The notes beneath the pieces were generated by a model. It was given only the letters and a program-made list of their open reading frames with translations, was not told the origin of the DNA and did not search any database. Positions 17,591 to 26,649 of a stretch of DNA of 64,000 bases are shown here, piece by piece. The position numbers and the translations under genes were made by a program. How positions within the stretch are numbered: position 1 is the stretch's first letter; each line of letters begins with the position of its first letter. Origin of the DNA: an uncultured Alphaproteobacteria bacterium (GTDB taxonomy: Bacteria > Pseudomonadota > Alphaproteobacteria > Geminicoccales > Geminicoccaceae); the NCBI GenBank assembly GCA_937926445.1, contig CALBAK010000065.1, positions 1-64,000 on the forward strand, given 5' to 3'.

Positions 17591-18415
17591 GTGCGCCGTC
17601 GCCCGCTCCTCTTCCTGGCCGCAGCATGCCTCGTTCCGGCCCGTCCCTCTGCCGCCGCTCGCGCAGCGCGGCTCTGGCCGCGCTGGGAGGCGCACGAGCC
17701 GAACTCCACTCGGCGGGTCGATCACGCCCGCTGGGCCGACCTCCTTCGCACGCTGCTGCGACCGCAGCCGAACGGCCGCTGGCTGGTCGCCTACGCGGCC
17801 GCCGGTGCCGAGGAACGGACAGCGCTCGAGGCCTATCTCGCGGGGCTCGCCGCCGTGCCGGTCTCGGCGCTCGCCCGACCCGAGCAGATGGCCTTCTGGA
17901 TCAACCTCTACAACGCGCTCACGGTGAAGGTGGTGCTCGACCACTGGCCGGTCCGCTCGATCCGCGACATCGACATCTCGCCCGGCCTCTTCGCCGACGG
18001 GCCCTGGGGGGCGAAGCTGATCGCGGTCGAGGGCGAGGTCCTCTCGCTCGACGATGTCGAGCACCGCATCCTTCGGCCGATCTGGCGCGACCCCCGGGTC
18101 CACTACGCCGTGAACTGCGCCTCCATGGGCTGCCCGGACCTCGCCCCCGAGCCCTACCGGGCCGACCGGCTCGACGACCAGCTCGATGCCGCCGGTCATC
18201 GCTTCGTCAACCATCCGCGCGCCGTCCGGCTCGAGGGCGGCAAGCTCTTCGTCTCGAGCATCTATCATTGGTTCAAGAACGATTTCGGCGGCGACGATCG
18301 CTCGGTCATCAAGCATCTCTGCGCCTACGCCGCACCGCCGCTCGCCATGGCCCTGCAGACGCGGGCGCGGATCGACGGCCACGCCTACGACTGGGCGATC
18401 AACGCCGCACCTTGA
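17591..18415 (+). CDS. exported DUF547 protein
   Basis: 274 residues from GTG 17591 (a GTG at 17519 is also in frame). A signal peptide (RRRPLLFLAAACLVPARPSAAARA) is followed by the DUF547 domain: MAFWINLYNALTVKVV, VLSLDDVEHRILRP, HYAVNCASMGCPDL and YHWFKNDFGG. The invariant Cys in NCASMGCP and the His in YHW fit the idea that the domain is a transglutaminase/papain-like fold, but no enzymatic activity is established. It is directly followed by a histidine kinase on the same strand (55-base gap). Confidence 0.85.
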   Translation: MRRRPLLFLAAACLVPARPSAAARAARLWPRWEAHEPNSTRRVDHARWADLLRTLLRPQPNGRWLVAYAAAGAEERTALEAYLAGLAAVPVSALARPEQMAFWINLYNALTVKVVLDHWPVRSIRDIDISPGLFADGPWGAKLIAVEGEVLSLDDVEHRILRPIWRDPRVHYAVNCASMGCPDLAPEPYRADRLDDQLDAAGHRFVNHPRAVRLEGGKLFVSSIYHWFKNDFGGDDRSVIKHLCAYAAPPLAMALQTRARIDGHAYDWAINAAP

Positions 18416-18469
18416 CCGCCCCGGGCGGTGGGCGCAGGAGGCTCGCTCCGAGGGCAGGCGCGAGGTGGC

Positions 18470-19888
18470 ATGGCCGAACGGGCCTTCCGTCCCCGTCCCG
18501 GGCGCGGGCTGTCGGCCCGCATCCTGCTCCTCTCCTGTTTCTTCGTGCTCGTGGGCGAGGTGCTGATCTATCTGCCCTCGATCGCCCGCTTCCGCCTGGT
18601 CTTCCTCGAGGAGCGGCTGGCCGCGGCCGAGCTCGCCGCCGCGAGCCTCGAGGCCGCCCCCGACGGCCGGATCGACCCCGCCCTCGAAGCACGGCTCCTG
18701 GCCTATGCCGGGGTCGAGGCCGTCACCCTCTGGCGCAACGGTGCCGATCTCGTGCTCGGCCGGATCGAGCCGGTCGATCTGGTGATCGATCTCGCCGAGC
18801 GCACGCCCTGGCGGCTCGTGCCGGACGCGCTCGGCGTGCTCGTGGCCGAACCCGGCCGCTGCCTTCGCGTGGTCGGCCCCTCCCGCCACGAGCCGGGCAC
18901 GGTGATCGACGTGATCCTGCCGGAGGCACCCCTGCGTGCCGCCATGCTCGACTATTCCGTGCGCATCCTCACCTTGAGCGTGTTCCTTTCGCTGCTCGTG
19001 GCCGTCCTCCTCGTGGCGAGCCTCTGGCGGCTCGTCGTCCGGCCCTTGCGCGGCCTCACCGCCCGGCTCGAGCGCTTCCGCCTGCGACCCGAGGAGGTGG
19101 ACCCCGAGCCGCTCGGGACGCGCGGCGACGAGATCGGCATCGTCGAACAGGAGCTGAGCCGGATGCAGGAGGGGCTCAGGCGGGCGCTCGCCGAGAAGAC
19201 GCGGCTCGCGGCGCTCGGCGCGGCGGTCGGCACGCTCGCCCACGACCTCAAGGGCATGCTGGCCACGGCGGTACTCGTTTCGGACCGCCTCGAAGCCAGC
19301 GCCGACCCCGAGGTCCGGCGGATCGCCCCGCGCCTGGTCGCGAGCCTCGACCGGGCGATCCGGCTCTGCACCGACACCCTCGCCTTCGCCCGCGAGCGCC
19401 CCCCGCCGCCCCGGCCCTCGCGCTTTCCGCTCGCCGCACTCGTGGAGGAGGCCCGGGCCGAGGCCCTCGCGGGCGCGGACGCGATCGCCTTCGTGGCCGA
19501 GCTGCCGAGCGACCTCGAGCTCGAGGCCGACCGCGACCAGCTCCACCGCGTGCTCGTCAACCTCCTCCGCAACGCCCGCGAGGCGCTCGACGGCAGGCCC
19601 GGCACGGTGCGGGTGCGGGCCCGCATCGCCGGCGAGCGGATCGCGATCTCGGTGATCGACGACGGACCGGGCGTGCCCGAGTCGATCCGCGGCGCCCTGT
19701 TCACGAGCTTCGCCACCGCCGGCAAGCCCGACGGCAGCGGCCTCGGCCTCGCCATTTGCCGCGAGCTCGTGAGCGCCCAGGGGGGCGACATCGTGCTCGA
19801 GCGGACCGGCCCAGACGGTACTATATTCACGGTGACCTTGCCCCACCCCCCGGCCGCCGCTGCGAGCGGACGGCGGGCAGCGGCCTGA
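18470..19888 (+). CDS. membrane sensor histidine kinase
   Basis: 472 residues from ATG 18470 behind GAGGTGGC. Transmembrane helices lie at about 18-40 and 165-185 and flank a ~125-residue periplasmic sensor. A HAMP linker follows (VVRPLRGLTARL), then a HisKA box AHDLKGML in which the residue after the phospho-acceptor His is Asp rather than the usual Glu. The ATPase domain has NLLRNAREAL, DDGPGVPESIR and GSGLGLAICREL. No response regulator is adjacent, so the partner is unknown. The next gene, a lipoprotein, starts 17 bases after the stop and may be co-transcribed. Confidence 0.88.
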   Translation: MAERAFRPRPGRGLSARILLLSCFFVLVGEVLIYLPSIARFRLVFLEERLAAAELAAASLEAAPDGRIDPALEARLLAYAGVEAVTLWRNGADLVLGRIEPVDLVIDLAERTPWRLVPDALGVLVAEPGRCLRVVGPSRHEPGTVIDVILPEAPLRAAMLDYSVRILTLSVFLSLLVAVLLVASLWRLVVRPLRGLTARLERFRLRPEEVDPEPLGTRGDEIGIVEQELSRMQEGLRRALAEKTRLAALGAAVGTLAHDLKGMLATAVLVSDRLEASADPEVRRIAPRLVASLDRAIRLCTDTLAFARERPPPPRPSRFPLAALVEEARAEALAGADAIAFVAELPSDLELEADRDQLHRVLVNLLRNAREALDGRPGTVRVRARIAGERIAISVIDDGPGVPESIRGALFTSFATAGKPDGSGLGLAICRELVSAQGGDIVLERTGPDGTIFTVTLPHPPAAAASGRRAAA

Positions 19889-19905
19889 GGTCCGGAGCCC
19901 TTGCC

Positions 19906-20304
19906 ATGCGTGCCTTTTCGCTGCTGCTCTCGTTGTTGCCGCTTTCGCTCGGCCTCGCCGCCTGCGCGGAGCGGAATCCCGAGCTCGCCGGTTATCGCAA
20001 TCTCGCCTTCGAAATCGAATCGTTCTACGAGACCTACGCCTGGGAGCGGAACGCCACCTGTCTTCGGCCCGAGATGGCGATCGCCCGGATCGAGACGCTC
20101 GAGGACACGCCCGAGAAGCTCGTTGTGAAAGTCCGCTACCATTGGGAGGACAAGAGCTTCGGTCGAGACCAGGAGATGTTCCCCTGGCGCGGTGGCGGCG
20201 GCTGGTGCTCCGATTGGGGCGAGCGGATCTTCACCCTGACCAAGCGACCGGACGGTCGCGTCGCGGTCGTCGCCATGACCGGGCCGCAGCGCGAGCGCGG
20301 CTGA
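19906..20304 (+). CDS. small lipoprotein of unknown function
   Basis: 132 residues from ATG 19906. The N-terminus (MRAFSLLLSLLPLSLGLAAC) is a lipoprotein signal with lipobox LAAC, so Cys20 should be lipidated. The mature part contains ERNATCLRPEMA, a pair of aromatic-rich strands and GGGGWCSDWGERIFTL, with two further cysteines likely to form a disulfide. No family is recognised. It lies 17 bases after the histidine kinase, so it might be an accessory of that sensor; this is inference from position only. Confidence 0.72.
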   Translation: MRAFSLLLSLLPLSLGLAACAERNPELAGYRNLAFEIESFYETYAWERNATCLRPEMAIARIETLEDTPEKLVVKVRYHWEDKSFGRDQEMFPWRGGGGWCSDWGERIFTLTKRPDGRVAVVAMTGPQRERG

Positions 20305-20381
20305 GCCGGCGCCGCACCCGGCACCGGGCCCGGCGGCAGTCGCGAGCGCGAGCGCGGCCGGGTCCGCTCGGGGCCGCGCGT

Positions 20382-21713
20382 TCAGCCCTCGCGGAAGGCC
20401 TCGGCCTTGGCGCGCCACAGTCGGTCCGTCAGGTAGGAGAGGATGGTCCGCTCGCCGACCTTGAGCTCGACGTCGACCAGCATGCCCGAGCCGAGGGCGA
20501 GCTCGCCCGGTCGGCCGCCGAGCTCCTGCCGTTCGGTCGCCACCGTCACGAGATAGGCGGCCGTCTTTCCTTCGGGGTCGGGGCTCGCGTCGGCCGCCAC
20601 CTCGAGCACCTTGCCGGGCAGGGTTCCGTAGCGCAGGAAGTCGAAGGTGCGGACCTTCACCACGGCCTCGAGGCCCGGCTTCACCTTGCCGATGTCCTCG
20701 TTGGCGACCCGCGCCTGGACGACGAGTCCCTCGCCTTCCGGCACGAGGCGCAGGATCGGCTCGTTGGCGCCGATCGACTGGCCGGGGCCGGTGACCGCGA
20801 GGTCCTGGACGATGCCCGCGACCGGCGCCGTGACGAGCAGCGTGTCGAGCATGCCGACCTGGGCGGTGACCTGCTCGTAGAGCCGGTCGCGCTCGGCCAC
20901 GGTGCGCTGCAGCTCGTCCAGCACCTCGCTCTTCGCTTCCTCCTCGAGCAGGGCGAGCCGCGCCTCGGCCTCGGCCAGCGCGGTGCGTGCCCCGGCGAGC
21001 GCCGCCTCGGCTTTGGCCCGCTCGCCCTCGGCGGCGGCGACCTGGCGCTCGACCTCGACCTGCTTGAGCTTGGGGTAGAGGCCGCGCTCGGTGAGCTCGT
21101 TCACCGCCTCCAGCTGCTGACGCAGGAGGACGAGGCTGTTGCGGACCCGGCCGAGCTCGGCGGCCGCCCCCTTGAGCTCGCTGGCACGGGTCTGGACCAG
21201 CCGCTGGGCCGCCTCGCGGCGGGCGGCGAGGGCCGCCGCCCGGGCCGCCTTGAGCCGCTCCTGGGCCGCGACGAGATCGGGGCGGTCGCGCGCGAGCTGC
21301 GGGTCGACCGCGATCGGCCCGCCCTCGGCCTCGGCGCGCAGCCGCGCCGCCTCGACCGCCTTCACCTGCCAGCGGCCGAGAAGCTCGGCGTAAACGCCCT
21401 CCTCGCCGAGCCCCTCGAGCCGGAGGAGGGGCGCTCCCGCCGCCACCCGATCGCCGTTGCGGACGAACAGCTCGGCGACGCGGCCACCGCGGGGATGGTT
21501 GACGAGCTTGACGCGGCCCGCGGGTTCGACCCGGCCGGTGGCGGTCACCACCTCCTCGACCCGGGCCCAGGCGGTCCAGGCGACGGCGGTGCCGACCAGG
21601 AGCGCGATCGCGAGGACGAGCGCCCCGGCCCAGGGCGAGGTGCGGCTCTCGAGCAGCGAGCGGGCGTCGTGGAAGAGGCCCGTCTCGTCCTGTGCCCGGG
21701 TCACGGCCGACAC
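20382..21713 (-). CDS. HlyD-family periplasmic adaptor of a type I secretion system
   Basis: 443 residues from GTG 21713, one base after the stop of the upstream ABC gene. One N-terminal transmembrane helix (GALVLAIALLVGTAVAW) is followed by a lipoyl half-motif (GRVKLVNHPRGGRVAELFVRNGD), a long alanine/glutamate coiled coil (about 100-280), a second lipoyl half and a beta-barrel ending in a C-terminal hairpin. The adaptor bridges the inner-membrane ABC protein to an outer-membrane TolC-type channel, which is not encoded here. Substrates are probably RTX proteins. Confidence 0.92.
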   Translation of the reverse strand: MSAVTRAQDETGLFHDARSLLESRTSPWAGALVLAIALLVGTAVAWTAWARVEEVVTATGRVEPAGRVKLVNHPRGGRVAELFVRNGDRVAAGAPLLRLEGLGEEGVYAELLGRWQVKAVEAARLRAEAEGGPIAVDPQLARDRPDLVAAQERLKAARAAALAARREAAQRLVQTRASELKGAAAELGRVRNSLVLLRQQLEAVNELTERGLYPKLKQVEVERQVAAAEGERAKAEAALAGARTALAEAEARLALLEEEAKSEVLDELQRTVAERDRLYEQVTAQVGMLDTLLVTAPVAGIVQDLAVTGPGQSIGANEPILRLVPEGEGLVVQARVANEDIGKVKPGLEAVVKVRTFDFLRYGTLPGKVLEVAADASPDPEGKTAAYLVTVATERQELGGRPGELALGSGMLVDVELKVGERTILSYLTDRLWRAKAEAFREG

Positions 21714-21714
21714 C

Positions 21715-23871
21715 TCAGGTCACGGCCTGCAGACCGGGACGGCCGCCGCCCGGGGCGCGCAGGCGCTTGAGGATCTCGCCGGGGGAACCGTCCGCGACGA
21801 TACGGCCGGCCTCGAGCAGCACGGCCCGATCGCAGGCCTCGACCACCGCCGGGCGATGGGTGACGAGCAGGATCGTACGGCCGGAGCCCGCGCGCCGGAG
21901 ATTGGCGAGGAGCGCCGCCTCGCTCGCCGGATCGAGCGCGCTCGTCGCCTCGTCGAGCAAGAGGATGCGGGGGTTGCGGACGAGGGCTCGGGCGAGGGCC
22001 ACGAGCTGGCGCTGGCCGGTCGAGAGCCCATGGCCGCGCTCGCCGAGCCGGGTCTCGTAGCCGTCCGGCAGCCGCTGCACGATCTCGTGCAGGCCCACGA
22101 ACTTGGCGGCCGCGACGACCCGGGCGAAGGAGCGGTCGCGGGCCCCCATCGCGACGTTCTCGGCGATCGTGCCGGCGAAGAGCTCGAGTTCCTGCGGCAC
22201 GCAGCCGATCTGCGCCCGCACTTCCGACGGGGCGAGTCGGCGCAGATCGTGGCCGTCGATCAGCACCCGGCCCTCCTGCGGCACCTCGAGCCCCAGGATC
22301 ATCTTCAAGAGCGTGCTCTTGCCGGAACCGGGCGGGCCCACGATCGCCAGCATGGTGCCCGGCGCCACCTCGAGGTCGATCGCGTCGAGGGCCGGCGGCC
22401 GGTCCTCGCCATAGGCGAAGCGCACGCCCTCGAGGCGGATGCGGCCGACGAGCGGCGGGGTGACCGGTCGGCTGCCGGGCAGCGCCTCGACCGGCTCGGC
22501 CAGCACCGCGCCGAGCCGACTCCAGGCGGTGCGCGCCTGCTGGAGTTGGTGGAAGGCGCCGAACACTTGGCGCATGGGTGCTACCGCCCGGGCCGAGAGG
22601 ATCGAGCCCGCCACGAGGGCTCCGATGCTGAGCTCGCCCGCGACGATCTGGCGTGCCCCGACATAGACGAGGGCAAGGGCCGTCAGATGCTGGAGCGCCT
22701 GGGCCACGCCGCCCACGAGCCCGGCCGTGCTCTGGGCCCGGAAGCTGGTCCAGGCGGCCTCGACCAGGCGGCGCTCGAAGCGGCGCTCGACCACGGGCTC
22801 GAGGGCGAGCGCCTTGACCGTCAGCGCCTGGCCGAAGGCCTCGGAGAGGCAGGCCTGCTTGGCCACCGCGGCCCGGCTCGCCGCCCGCGAGAGCCGCTCC
22901 TGGCGACCGTGCGCGAGTGCGGAGAGGAGGACGAAGAGCGGCAAGACCGCGAGGGTGAGCCAGCCGAGGCTCGGTGCGATCAGGAAGAGGGCCGCCACGA
23001 ACAGACCGACGAAGCCGAGATCGACCAGGAGAAGCGGCAGCTGGCCCGTGAGGAAGCCGCGCAACTGGTCGAGCTCGCGCAGCCGTTCGGCGAGGGCACC
23101 GGAGCTCGCACCGGCGAGCGCCCGATAGGGCAGGCCCAGGAGGTGGTGGACGACCTCGCTGCCGAGGGCGGCATCGACGCGCGCCCCGGTGTGGCTCGCG
23201 ACGTGCGCCCGCAGTGCCCGCAAGACGAGCTCGAAGGCGAGGAGTGTCAGCATACCGACCGCCAGCACGTCGAGGGTGGCGAGCGCGGCGTGGCCGATGA
23301 CCTTGTTGTAGACGGTCATCATGAAGATCGGGGTGGCGAGTGCCAGGAGGTTGAGCACCACCGAGGCGAGTGCCACCTCGCCGAGCGCGGGCCAGAGCCG
23401 GCGCAGCACGAGATCGCGGCCTGAAGCGGCGGGCCGCGGCACCGCTTCCGCGCGCAGGAGGAGGGCCCGCCGGACCCGAGGGGCGAGGCTCTTCGGGGTG
23501 ACGGCGGTCGTCTCGCCCGTGAGCGGGTCGACCACCACGAGATGCTGCCCGGTCCGGGCCCGCAGCACGCGGACATCCTCCGGCCGGTCGCCGAGGAGTA
23601 GGCAGGGGGTCGGCAGGGCCCCGAGCGCGCGCCGGCCGCGCACCCGCTCGAGCCGGGCGAGGAGGCCCAGGCGGGTGGCGAGGCGGACGAGCTCGGCCGG
23701 CTCCGGCCGCTCGCCGACCGCGGGCCAGGCGGCCAGGAGCTCGGCCTCGCCGACCGGCCGGTCGAGCAGGGCGAGGAGCCGGGCTAAGCCCTTGAGGGCG
23801 AGTGGCGGCCCGTCTCCGATCGGCTCCGGTTGCCCGCCTCGATCCGGTGTTTCCGCCCGATCCGCCCGCAT
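21715..23871 (-). CDS. type I secretion ABC transporter with degenerate C39-like domain
   Basis: 718 residues. Residues ~20-145 resemble the C39-like domain of HlyB-type exporters; no catalytic cysteine is present in the expected position, so it would bind rather than cut the substrate. Six transmembrane helices (about 160-430) are followed by the ATPase domain: GPPGSGKST, LSTGQRQLVALARAL and ILLLDEATSALD. It couples ATP hydrolysis to export of unfolded RTX-type proteins. It forms a one-base-spaced pair with the HlyD adaptor. The two RTX genes in this window are 16-20 kb away but are the only visible candidate substrates. Confidence 0.92.
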   Translation of the reverse strand: MRADRAETPDRGGQPEPIGDGPPLALKGLARLLALLDRPVGEAELLAAWPAVGERPEPAELVRLATRLGLLARLERVRGRRALGALPTPCLLLGDRPEDVRVLRARTGQHLVVVDPLTGETTAVTPKSLAPRVRRALLLRAEAVPRPAASGRDLVLRRLWPALGEVALASVVLNLLALATPIFMMTVYNKVIGHAALATLDVLAVGMLTLLAFELVLRALRAHVASHTGARVDAALGSEVVHHLLGLPYRALAGASSGALAERLRELDQLRGFLTGQLPLLLVDLGFVGLFVAALFLIAPSLGWLTLAVLPLFVLLSALAHGRQERLSRAASRAAVAKQACLSEAFGQALTVKALALEPVVERRFERRLVEAAWTSFRAQSTAGLVGGVAQALQHLTALALVYVGARQIVAGELSIGALVAGSILSARAVAPMRQVFGAFHQLQQARTAWSRLGAVLAEPVEALPGSRPVTPPLVGRIRLEGVRFAYGEDRPPALDAIDLEVAPGTMLAIVGPPGSGKSTLLKMILGLEVPQEGRVLIDGHDLRRLAPSEVRAQIGCVPQELELFAGTIAENVAMGARDRSFARVVAAAKFVGLHEIVQRLPDGYETRLGERGHGLSTGQRQLVALARALVRNPRILLLDEATSALDPASEAALLANLRRAGSGRTILLVTHRPAVVEACDRAVLLEAGRIVADGSPGEILKRLRAPGGGRPGLQAVT

Positions 23872-23988
23872 CCCGACCTCCCGGGCCGCTCCGCTCTGCG
23901 AAAGGCTCCCGGGATCACGTTATAGTTTTTTAACGAGCCGACTTCAACAACTTAAGATTGACTGACCGGCCCCGGCATCGGGGCGGGC

Positions 23989-25197
23989 TCAGTCGAGGGC
24001 GTAGGCGTGGAACTTGAGGTAAGCGCCTTCGGGCAGGGCCGGGTGGACCGGGTGGTCGGGTCCGGCGAAGCCGCGATGGAGCAGCCGGGCGCCGCGGCCG
24101 GCGGCGCGGATCCCGGCGAAGACCTCGCGGGCGAAGTCCTCCTCGCTCACCTGGTGCGAGCAGGAGGCGATGCAGAGAAAGCCGGCCTCGGCGACGAGCG
24201 TGGCGGCCTGGCGCGCGAGCTTGCGGTAGCCCCGCAGGCCCACCGCGAGGTCCTTCTTGCTCTTCACGAAGGCCGGCGGGTCGGCGATCACGAGGCCGAA
24301 GCGGGCCTTCTCGGCGGCGAGCTCCTCGCAGGCCTCGAACACCTCCTTCTTGAGGAAGGTGCAGCGCTCGACCACCCCCTGCCGCTCGGCCGAGCCGCGG
24401 GCGAGTGCCAGGGCCCCCTCGGCCCGGTCGATCAGGACCGCCTCGCGGGCACCGTTGGCGAGCGCGGTGAGCGCGAAGCCGCCGCCGTAAGCATAGAGGT
24501 CGAGTACCCGCTGGTCCCTGGCGAGCCGGGCGGCGAAGGCCCGGTTCGGGCGCTGGTCGTAGAACCAGCCGGTCTTCTGCCCCTGGAGCACATCGGCGAG
24601 GAACGGCACGCCGTTCTCCTCGAGCTCGACCCGCGCCGGCACGGTTCCCTTGGCGACCCGCACCTCCTCGGGCAGACCCTCGAGGGCGCGGATCGCACTG
24701 TCGTTCCTGAGCACGACGGCTCGCGGGGCGAGCGTCTGCTCGATCGCCTCGAGCAGCGAGGGTTCGAGGCGCTGCATCCCGATCGTATTGATCTGGAGAA
24801 CGAGGATGTCCCCGTAACGATCGACGATCAGGCCCGGAAGCCCGTCGGCCTCGGCATGGGCGAGGCGATAGAAGGGGCGCTCGAACAGGCGCTCCCGCAG
24901 GGCCAGGGCGCGTTCGAACCGACGGGCGAGGAAGCGGACGTCGATCGAAACCTCGGTGTTGCGGGTCAGGACCCGGGCGCAGATCAGCGAATGGGCGTTG
25001 AACTGGGCGATCGCCATCGCCTTGCCGTCGTGGCTCACCAGGCGCACGAGGCTGCCGGGCTCGAGGCTCTTGGCCGCCCGATCCATCTGCACCTCGTTGG
25101 AGTAGAGCCAGGGGCCACCGCCGCGCAGGCGCCGGTCGTGGCCGGGCAGGATTCGGACGACGGGCAGGCTCTGGGGCTGGCTCTCGGGTTCGGTCAT
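23989..25197 (-). CDS. class I rRNA (cytosine-5) methyltransferase, RlmI family
   Basis: 402 residues from ATG 25197. A PUA-like domain (VVRILPGHDRRLRGGGPWLYSNE) leads to an EEHEA-like middle domain and the methyltransferase fold with VLDLYAYGGGFAL (SAM loop), VIADPPAFVKSKK and CIASCSHQV, whose Cys is the candidate catalytic residue. RlmI makes m5C1962 in 23S rRNA; some relatives have other targets. It is a single gene between the type I exporter and the cytochrome locus. An in-frame start further upstream exists but adds no conserved sequence. Confidence 0.9.
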   Translation of the reverse strand: MTEPESQPQSLPVVRILPGHDRRLRGGGPWLYSNEVQMDRAAKSLEPGSLVRLVSHDGKAMAIAQFNAHSLICARVLTRNTEVSIDVRFLARRFERALALRERLFERPFYRLAHAEADGLPGLIVDRYGDILVLQINTIGMQRLEPSLLEAIEQTLAPRAVVLRNDSAIRALEGLPEEVRVAKGTVPARVELEENGVPFLADVLQGQKTGWFYDQRPNRAFAARLARDQRVLDLYAYGGGFALTALANGAREAVLIDRAEGALALARGSAERQGVVERCTFLKKEVFEACEELAAEKARFGLVIADPPAFVKSKKDLAVGLRGYRKLARQAATLVAEAGFLCIASCSHQVSEEDFAREVFAGIRAAGRGARLLHRGFAGPDHPVHPALPEGAYLKFHAYALD

Positions 25198-25437
25198 ACG
25201 GGCTCGGTCGTGAAGGCGGCTCGGCGGCTCCGGGCGCCGCGTCCCGGGGCGGGATCGGCCGACGCGGAGGTCTTCGTCTAGCGCAACCAGGGTCGAGTGC
25301 AACCGCTCGCCGGAACCGCCGCTCGGTCGGTCGGTGCGGACCGGCCGGCACCCGGGGAGGCGAATGGCGCCGACCTCGACGCGAAGCTTGCGCGAACGTT
25401 AGGGAATGATTTCATAAAGTTGAAACCGGGAGGCAGC

Positions 25438-25944
25438 ATGCACCGCGCTCTGCTGCGGGTCTTCTTTTCGGCCTCGGCGCTCGCCGCGATGGTCGCAGCC
25501 GGCGCTGCAGAGACCGAGGGCCGCCCGCCCCATGATCCGAGGGCCCAGGACGTCGTCCACGGCGCCCCGGCAGAGCCGTCGGAGACCTGGACGATCGCCG
25601 CCGGAGGCCGGATCTACGACAATCGGTGGGAAGCTCTCGATCGGCCCGAGCCGACCACCACCAACCCGGCCTATCCGAAGACGGCCAAGCAGACGGGTGC
25701 CGCCACCTGGCGGTGCAAAGAGTGTCACGGCTGGGACTACAAAAGAAAGGACGGAATCTACCGCGAGGGTAGCCATTACGCGGCAATCGAGGGAATCGAC
25801 GGGGCGATCGGCCGGCCGGTCGAACAGATCGAGGCGATCCTGCGGGATGCCAACCATCCCTACACGCGCGCGATGATCCGCGACGAGGAGATGCGGCGGG
25901 TCGCGCTCTTCGTGAGCAAAGGCCAGGTCGACATGAGCCGTTGA
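25438..25944 (+). CDS. diheme cytochrome c, N-terminal half (ends at an in-frame TGA)
   Basis: 168 residues from ATG 25438 behind GGGAGG. A signal peptide (RALLRVFFSASALAAMVAAGAAE) is followed by a first cytochrome domain with heme site WRCKECHGWDYK and a conserved GSHYAAIEGIDGAIG segment. The frame stops at TGA 25942-25944 right after FVSKGQVDMSR. It then continues in the same frame into a second heme domain (25966-26310). In diheme cytochromes of this type the two domains form one chain, so this is probably the front half of an interrupted gene. A truncated monoheme product is the alternative. Periplasmic electron transfer is the expected role. Confidence 0.7.
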   Translation: MHRALLRVFFSASALAAMVAAGAAETEGRPPHDPRAQDVVHGAPAEPSETWTIAAGGRIYDNRWEALDRPEPTTTNPAYPKTAKQTGAATWRCKECHGWDYKRKDGIYREGSHYAAIEGIDGAIGRPVEQIEAILRDANHPYTRAMIRDEEMRRVALFVSKGQVDMSR

Positions 25945-25965
25945 ATCGATCTCGAAACCCGAAGA

Positions 25966-26310
25966 GTGAAAGCCGGCGACATAGAGCGTGGCAAAGCGAT
26001 CTTCCAGACGATCTGCGCCACCTGCCACGGCTTCGACGGCAAGCTCCTCGATTGGGGGGAAGAAGGCCGACACGCCTATGTCGGGACGGAGGCGGCGTCC
26101 TTGCCCGACGAGGTCTTCAACAAGATCTTGAATTCGCATCCCGACGTGCAGATGGTCAATCTGCGCGCCTTCCCGGTCGAGGACGCGGCCGCCGTCCTCG
26201 CTCGCGCCGCGACCCTGCCGACCGAGTGCCAGCGAGCGGGGCGGCAGGCGGTCCCTCGGGGGAAGCGCCGTCCTTCGCGCGTCCGGTTGACGCACCGCAC
26301 GGCGCGCTAG
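25966..26310 (+). CDS. diheme cytochrome c, C-terminal half (same frame, after the TGA)
   Basis: In the same frame as the preceding half, 21 bases after its stop, a GTG at 25966 opens KAGDIERGKAIFQ, the heme site CATCHGFDGK and LLDWGEEGRHAYVGTEA, a typical second domain of sulfur-oxidation-type diheme cytochromes. It has no signal peptide of its own, so as a separate protein it would not be exported or receive heme. The codons between stop and GTG (IDLETRRV) also look like native linker. The last ~30 residues are arginine-rich and may lie past the original end. Confidence 0.6.
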   Translation: MKAGDIERGKAIFQTICATCHGFDGKLLDWGEEGRHAYVGTEAASLPDEVFNKILNSHPDVQMVNLRAFPVEDAAAVLARAATLPTECQRAGRQAVPRGKRRPSRVRLTHRTAR

Positions 26311-26363
26311 CGAAACGACAACCTTTCTTCGCTACCTTCTGCTGCACGGACCTGCGGACGAGG

Positions 26364-26627
26364 GTGACGGTGGTGCGATGGGCTAGCGGCGGGCCCGTGG
26401 CCCGCGCGATCGGGCTCGGCCGGCCGGATGCGGCCGAGCTGCTCGGGCGGCTGGAACACGAGTTCCGCACGCCGCTCGCGGCGATCCGGGCGATCGCCGA
26501 GATCCTCAAGGACGAGCCCGATCTCCGGCCCGAGGAGCGCGCGATGATGCTCGATGCCATCTTGGTCGAGCAGGCGCGCCTCGCCCGAACGCTCGAGGCG
26601 CTGCTCGACGAGCTGGCCGCCCGCTGA
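26364..26627 (+). CDS. HisKA-only protein (histidine kinase dimerisation domain without ATPase)
   Basis: About 87 residues; GTG codons at 26364, 26370 and 26373 are all possible starts. The core is a classical phospho-acceptor helix pair: LLGRLEHEFRTPLAAIRAIAEI followed by RAMMLDAILVEQARLARTLEALLDEL. The H-box His-Glu is intact, yet the frame ends immediately after the second helix and no HATPase domain follows. It may serve as a phosphotransfer or dimerisation partner for another kinase, or be what remains of a longer one. It lies in the 340-base gap between the cytochrome and the convergent ymdB-like gene. Confidence 0.6.
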   Translation: MTVVRWASGGPVARAIGLGRPDAAELLGRLEHEFRTPLAAIRAIAEILKDEPDLRPEERAMMLDAILVEQARLARTLEALLDELAAR

Positions 26628-26649
26628 AGGGGTCGGGTCCGCCCGGTTC

